8,685 nucleotides of DNA from the NCBI GenBank assembly GCA_945890905.1, contig CAMDDI010000146.1, positions 1 to 8,685 of the forward strand. Reading direction: 5' to 3'. The position numbers and the translations under genes are program-made. The notes under the pieces were generated by a model. The model saw only the letters and a program-made list of their open reading frames with translations. It did not search any database and was not told where the DNA came from. The stretch is from Bacteriovorax stolpii (GTDB lineage: Bacteria > Bdellovibrionota > Bacteriovoracia > Bacteriovoracales > Bacteriovoracaceae). Numbering within the stretch: position 1 is the stretch's first letter; the number at the start of each line of letters is the position of its first letter. Shown one piece after another: positions 6,796 through 8,685 of this stretch.

Positions 6796-7281
6796 TTATT
6801 CAGCACCCTGATCAGGTTCCATCTGAGATTGCATGTAGTTTTGAACTCCTACTGCTTTCAAGAGATCTCTTTGAGTTTCAAGCCAGTCAATGTGATGCTC
6901 TTCTGATTTCAAAATTGATAAGAACAAATCGCGAGTCGCATAGTCGTGATCGGCTTCAGCTTGTTGAATGCATTTTTTGAGATGAGGAACAGCTTCATAT
7001 TCCACTTCTAAGTCTGCAGCAATTACTTCACCGATATCTTGACCCACGCGAATCTTATTAATCTTTTGGACGTTTGGTAGACCTTCTAAAAAGAGAATTC
7101 TTTTGATCACCATATCAGCGTGCTTCATTTCATCAATGGAAGCCGCGTATTCAAGCTTACCTATTTTTTCTAGGCCCCAATTTTGAAGCATCCGAGAGTG
7201 AAGAAAATATTGGTTGATAGCTGTGAGCTCTTTAGTAAGAACTGAATTAAGTGCATCGATAATAACTGCTGAACCTTTCAT
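6796..7281 (-). CDS. bfr: Bacterioferritin, haem-binding iron-storage protein
   Basis: 161 residues, normal length. It forms a 24-subunit cage that oxidises Fe(II) at a di-iron site and stores it as mineral, with haem between subunit pairs. The full ferroxidase centre is present at the same positions as in E. coli Bfr: E18, E51, H54, E94, E127, H130. M52 is the haem ligand, and the MKHAD, LFLEGLP and EEHHIDWLE stretches are diagnostic. It starts at ATG 7281 behind GGAG (7290-7287, 5-nt spacing). It lies 76 bp downstream of bfd on the same strand, the classical order, but a TATAAT box in that gap suggests it also has its own promoter. It converges on the serine protease gene with no intervening base, so no terminator separates the two ends. 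Confidence 0.97.
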   Translation of the reverse strand: MKGSAVIIDALNSVLTKELTAINQYFLHSRMLQNWGLEKIGKLEYAASIDEMKHADMVIKRILFLEGLPNVQKINKIRVGQDIGEVIAADLEVEYEAVPHLKKCIQQAEADHDYATRDLFLSILKSEEHHIDWLETQRDLLKAVGVQNYMQSQMEPDQGAE

Positions 7282-7286
7282 AAAAT

Positions 7287-7319
7287 CTCCATGAAGTTTT
7301 TGTAATTGCCGTCATTATA
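7287..7319 (-). promoter_or_regulatory. Candidate bfr promoter -10 box and ribosome binding site
   Basis: On the minus strand a perfect TATAAT (7319-7314) stands about 32 nt before the bfr ATG, followed by the GGAG site (7290-7287). The expected -35 window (around 7337-7342, TGGCGA) is a poor match, so the promoter may be weak or activator-dependent. It could let bfr be made in excess over bfd. Confidence 0.5.
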
Positions 7320-7357
7320 GAAGAGTGGATAAGGAGTCGCCAGTAAGTTCAACAGAC

Positions 7358-7564
7358 CTAAGTATTGTTTGAAGTGTCTTTCATCTCGAAGGGAGCATGA
7401 GCGTGGGCATCGAGAAGAGATTTAACAGCATCTTCAACACAAGTGCCGCAGTCAGAGCCAACACCAAGTGCCTTTAGGATTTCTTTGGGATTATTGGAAT
7501 TACGAGAAGTCACTGCTTCTTGAATCTGTTTCTCGGTAATACCTTTGCAAATGCATACGTACAT
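7358..7564 (-). CDS. bfd: Bacterioferritin-associated ferredoxin
   Basis: 68 residues, the usual size. It is a [2Fe-2S] protein that docks on bacterioferritin and passes electrons to the mineral core to release iron. The four cluster cysteines are present in the family arrangement: C4-x-C6 in MYVCICKGIT and C39-x2-C42 in GSDCGTC. The C-terminal tail (DAHAHAPFEMKDTSNNT) is polar and slightly longer than the core needs. It starts at ATG 7564 behind a GGAAGGG site 9 nt upstream. It is transcribed toward bfr, 76 bp away. A good promoter sits just upstream. Iron or oxidative-stress control is expected from its role but no canonical Fur box is evident. Confidence 0.95.
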   Translation of the reverse strand: MYVCICKGITEKQIQEAVTSRNSNNPKEILKALGVGSDCGTCVEDAVKSLLDAHAHAPFEMKDTSNNT

Positions 7565-7588
7565 AGTGGTTTGCCCTTCCTATGAATA

Positions 7589-7617
7589 ATTATACAACTG
7601 TTCGGCTTATCCAACAA
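7589..7617 (-). promoter_or_regulatory. Candidate sigma-70-type promoter of bfd
   Basis: On the minus strand TTGTTG (7617-7612) and a perfect TATAAT (7594-7589) are separated by exactly 17 bp, and the -10 ends about 24 nt before the bfd ATG. This is the clearest promoter in the window. Confidence 0.62.
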
Positions 7618-7645
7618 ATGTTTTATCTTATAATGTAATGTTTTA
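7617..7645 (-). repeat. Two 9-bp direct repeats upstream of the bfd promoter
   Basis: TAAAACATT occurs twice on the minus strand (7645-7637 and 7625-7617), 20 bp apart start to start, which is about two helical turns. The nearer copy meets the -35 box. Such spacing fits a regulator or UP-element-type contact on one DNA face. The region is AT-rich, so chance is possible. Confidence 0.45.
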
Positions 7646-7669
7646 GGTGTTGCCCATGATTTTGATGAC

Positions 7670-8173
7670 TCAGCGCAGCTTCTCCAGCAGGCGAAAAATG
7701 CCCAAAGTGGAAGCCGACCACTTCAATTTGTCTGTATAAAGCATCTCTTTGAGCTCGTCAGGGTCAAATTCCAGGGTCTCTATAATGGTGTCTTCTCCGT
7801 CAGGATTAGGAAGTTTATTTTTTGAAAGCCCTCGGGCGATGAAAAAGTGCTGCTGACTATTGATGGTGCCACTGCCTTTGAGGGTCATGAGTTCTTCTAA
7901 ATGCTCGGCGGCAAGTCCAATTTCTTCCTGCATTTCTCGTTGAGCATTTTCAGCAGGTGAGCCTTTATCGAGTTCTAAAATTCCAGATACCGGTTTGATC
8001 CTCCAGGAAGGAGTTTCATGAGGACGCTTCTCTTTAATAAGAATGATTTTTCCTTCCGCAGTTATAGGAAAAACAATGACTCCGTCCGGAAGATAGGCCC
8101 TCTCCCAAACAATTCCTCCAATGGATTCCTCGGTCACTCTAATAATATTTCCGCGATAAACTTCTTTTTCCAT
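7670..8173 (-). CDS. Nudix hydrolase, ADP-ribose pyrophosphatase-like
   Basis: 167 residues from ATG 8173. This start, rather than the in-frame ATG at 8206, is preferred because TGGAG lies 7 nt upstream and the gene then begins 4 bp after the preceding stop instead of overlapping it by 29 bp. Nudix enzymes hydrolyse nucleoside diphosphates linked to another group. The Nudix box runs from G64 (SGILELDKGSPAENAQRE...) to REMQEEIGL (79-87), with the magnesium-binding Glu residues of REMQEE intact. The first Glu of G-x5-E-x7-REUxEExGU is replaced by Gly, and the first half is one residue longer than usual, so the box is slightly degenerate. The N-terminal VYRGNIIRVTEE and VIVFPIT...IILIKEKRP strands resemble the ADP-sugar pyrophosphatase group, so ADP-ribose is a reasonable guess. 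It is co-transcribed with the hydrolase gene upstream. Confidence 0.85.
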   Translation of the reverse strand: MEKEVYRGNIIRVTEESIGGIVWERAYLPDGVIVFPITAEGKIILIKEKRPHETPSWRIKPVSGILELDKGSPAENAQREMQEEIGLAAEHLEELMTLKGSGTINSQQHFFIARGLSKNKLPNPDGEDTIIETLEFDPDELKEMLYTDKLKWSASTLGIFRLLEKLR

Positions 8174-8177
8174 CTCA

Positions 8178-8685
8178 TTACTCCAAAATTGATCTAATCT
8201 TTTCACCTACCAAAGCATTGATCTCGTGCCCTGTATTGCTCAGAAGATGCCATTCAAAATCAAGATTTTTCAAATGAGCTTTGGCTTCTGAGGGAAGAAT
8301 AATCTCATCATCCTCTCCGTGAATAGCGATGAGTGGGAGATGAAAGTTTTCTCCCAGCAATTGAGGCTTAAATTCACAACCAATACCGATGACTTTTTTA
8401 ACTTGAGGAAGTGATTTGGCCAGAACGGGAGCAAGGTAGCCGCCTTGAGAAAATCCAATAATAGTTAAAGGAAGTGAGAGGGGATTTTCTTGCTTCAAGA
8501 TCTGCTCTAAGGCCCCTATGGCAATATCCATAGGGATATAGTATTCCTTAGTAAATCGATCAAAAAAGTACCAAGTGTAACCGTATTCCATCCTATCATC
8601 TTTCACCACCGGAAGAGGGAAGGGAGCATTAGGGGCCAAGATCAGAGCATTCCGCGGAAGATAAGGAAGAAGTTTACGGTAAATT
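8178..8685 (-). CDS. Alpha/beta hydrolase, carboxylesterase/phospholipase-like (5' end outside the window)
   Basis: 168 residues are visible; the frame stays open to the right edge and the codon at 8639 that could act as a start is an internal TTG, so the N-terminus is missing. The complete catalytic triad of the fold is present (numbered from the first whole visible codon): nucleophile S79 in IIGFSQGGYLAP, acid D126 in IHGEDDEII, and H153 in SNTGHEI. The GFSQGG elbow and the HGxxD pattern match the small esterase/thioesterase group (Abhydrolase_2, PF02230, such as YpfH). No signal peptide can be judged. It would hydrolyse an ester or thioester; substrate unknown. The Nudix gene starts 4 bp after its TAA, so the two form an operon. 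Confidence 0.87.
   Translation of the reverse strand, partial: IYRKLLPYLPRNALILAPNAPFPLPVVKDDRMEYGYTWYFFDRFTKEYYIPMDIAIGALEQILKQENPLSLPLTIIGFSQGGYLAPVLAKSLPQVKKVIGIGCEFKPQLLGENFHLPLIAIHGEDDEIILPSEAKAHLKNLDFEWHLLSNTGHEINALVGEKIRSILE
8181..8184 (-). promoter_or_regulatory. Ribosome binding site that sets the Nudix start
   Basis: GGAG on the minus strand, inside the last codons of the hydrolase gene, with 7 nt to ATG 8173. It also precedes an out-of-frame ATG at 8178 that overlaps the hydrolase TAA; only the 8173 ATG is in the Nudix frame. Confidence 0.65.

Noticed and set aside
7629..7634. Plus-strand TATAAT as a promoter
   Set aside because: No plus-strand gene follows it; the downstream DNA is the 3' end and body of the minus-strand Nudix gene.
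7623..7645. PerR- or Fur-type box near TTATAATGTAATG upstream of bfd
   Set aside because: The left half resembles TTATAAT but the right half does not form the required inverted repeat; the direct repeats describe the region better.
8637..8639. TTG as start of the alpha/beta hydrolase gene
   Set aside because: The frame continues without a stop to the right edge, and the upstream residues (IYRKLLPYLPRNALI) fit the N-terminal strand of the fold.

Overview
The window is a compact, protein-coding stretch of a Gram-negative bacterial chromosome with modest GC content. By eye it holds ten clear genes plus one short gene of 54 residues. Two of the ten are cut by the window edges. The secreted and membrane proteins, AT-leaning intergenic DNA and tight gene packing would fit a Bdellovibrio/Bacteriovorax-like organism, but this is only an impression: no rRNA or marker gene settles the lineage. 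I see no tRNA, rRNA, CRISPR array, insertion sequence or phage gene.

Layout from left to right. (1) The 3' part of a class-3-type aldehyde dehydrogenase gene (+), open to the left edge. (2) A small minus-strand gene at 1024-1188 with a strong ribosome binding site, a hydrophobic N-terminus and a good intrinsic terminator at 971-995. (3) A plus-strand operon at 1321-4409: a secreted retropepsin-like 'RimK-associated' protease, a membrane protein joining a degenerate transglutaminase domain to seven helices, and a RimK-related ATP-grasp ligase. Spacings are 3 bp and a 4-bp overlap. (4) A convergent minus-strand pair at 5859-4406: a DUF4149/TMEM205-like four-helix membrane protein followed by a tRNA-dihydrouridine synthase, again with a 4-bp overlap. 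(5) A divergent plus-strand secreted trypsin-like serine protease ending at 6795. (6) The minus-strand iron-storage pair bfd then bfr, each with a TATAAT box upstream. (7) A minus-strand alpha/beta hydrolase (cut by the right edge) followed directly by a Nudix hydrolase.

How the genes work together. The 1321-4409 operon is the most interesting unit. Its layout (exported peptidase, membrane protein with a dead transglutaminase, cytoplasmic peptide-type ligase) suggests one envelope-linked pathway in which an amino acid or peptide is ligated in the cytoplasm, carried or sensed at the membrane, and trimmed or bound in the periplasm. Similar clusters have been recognised computationally in other proteobacteria as amidoligase-associated operons, so the architecture is not new. 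The substrate cannot be read from this sequence. The bfd-bfr pair is a classical iron storage and release module. The remaining genes look like housekeeping or accessory metabolism.
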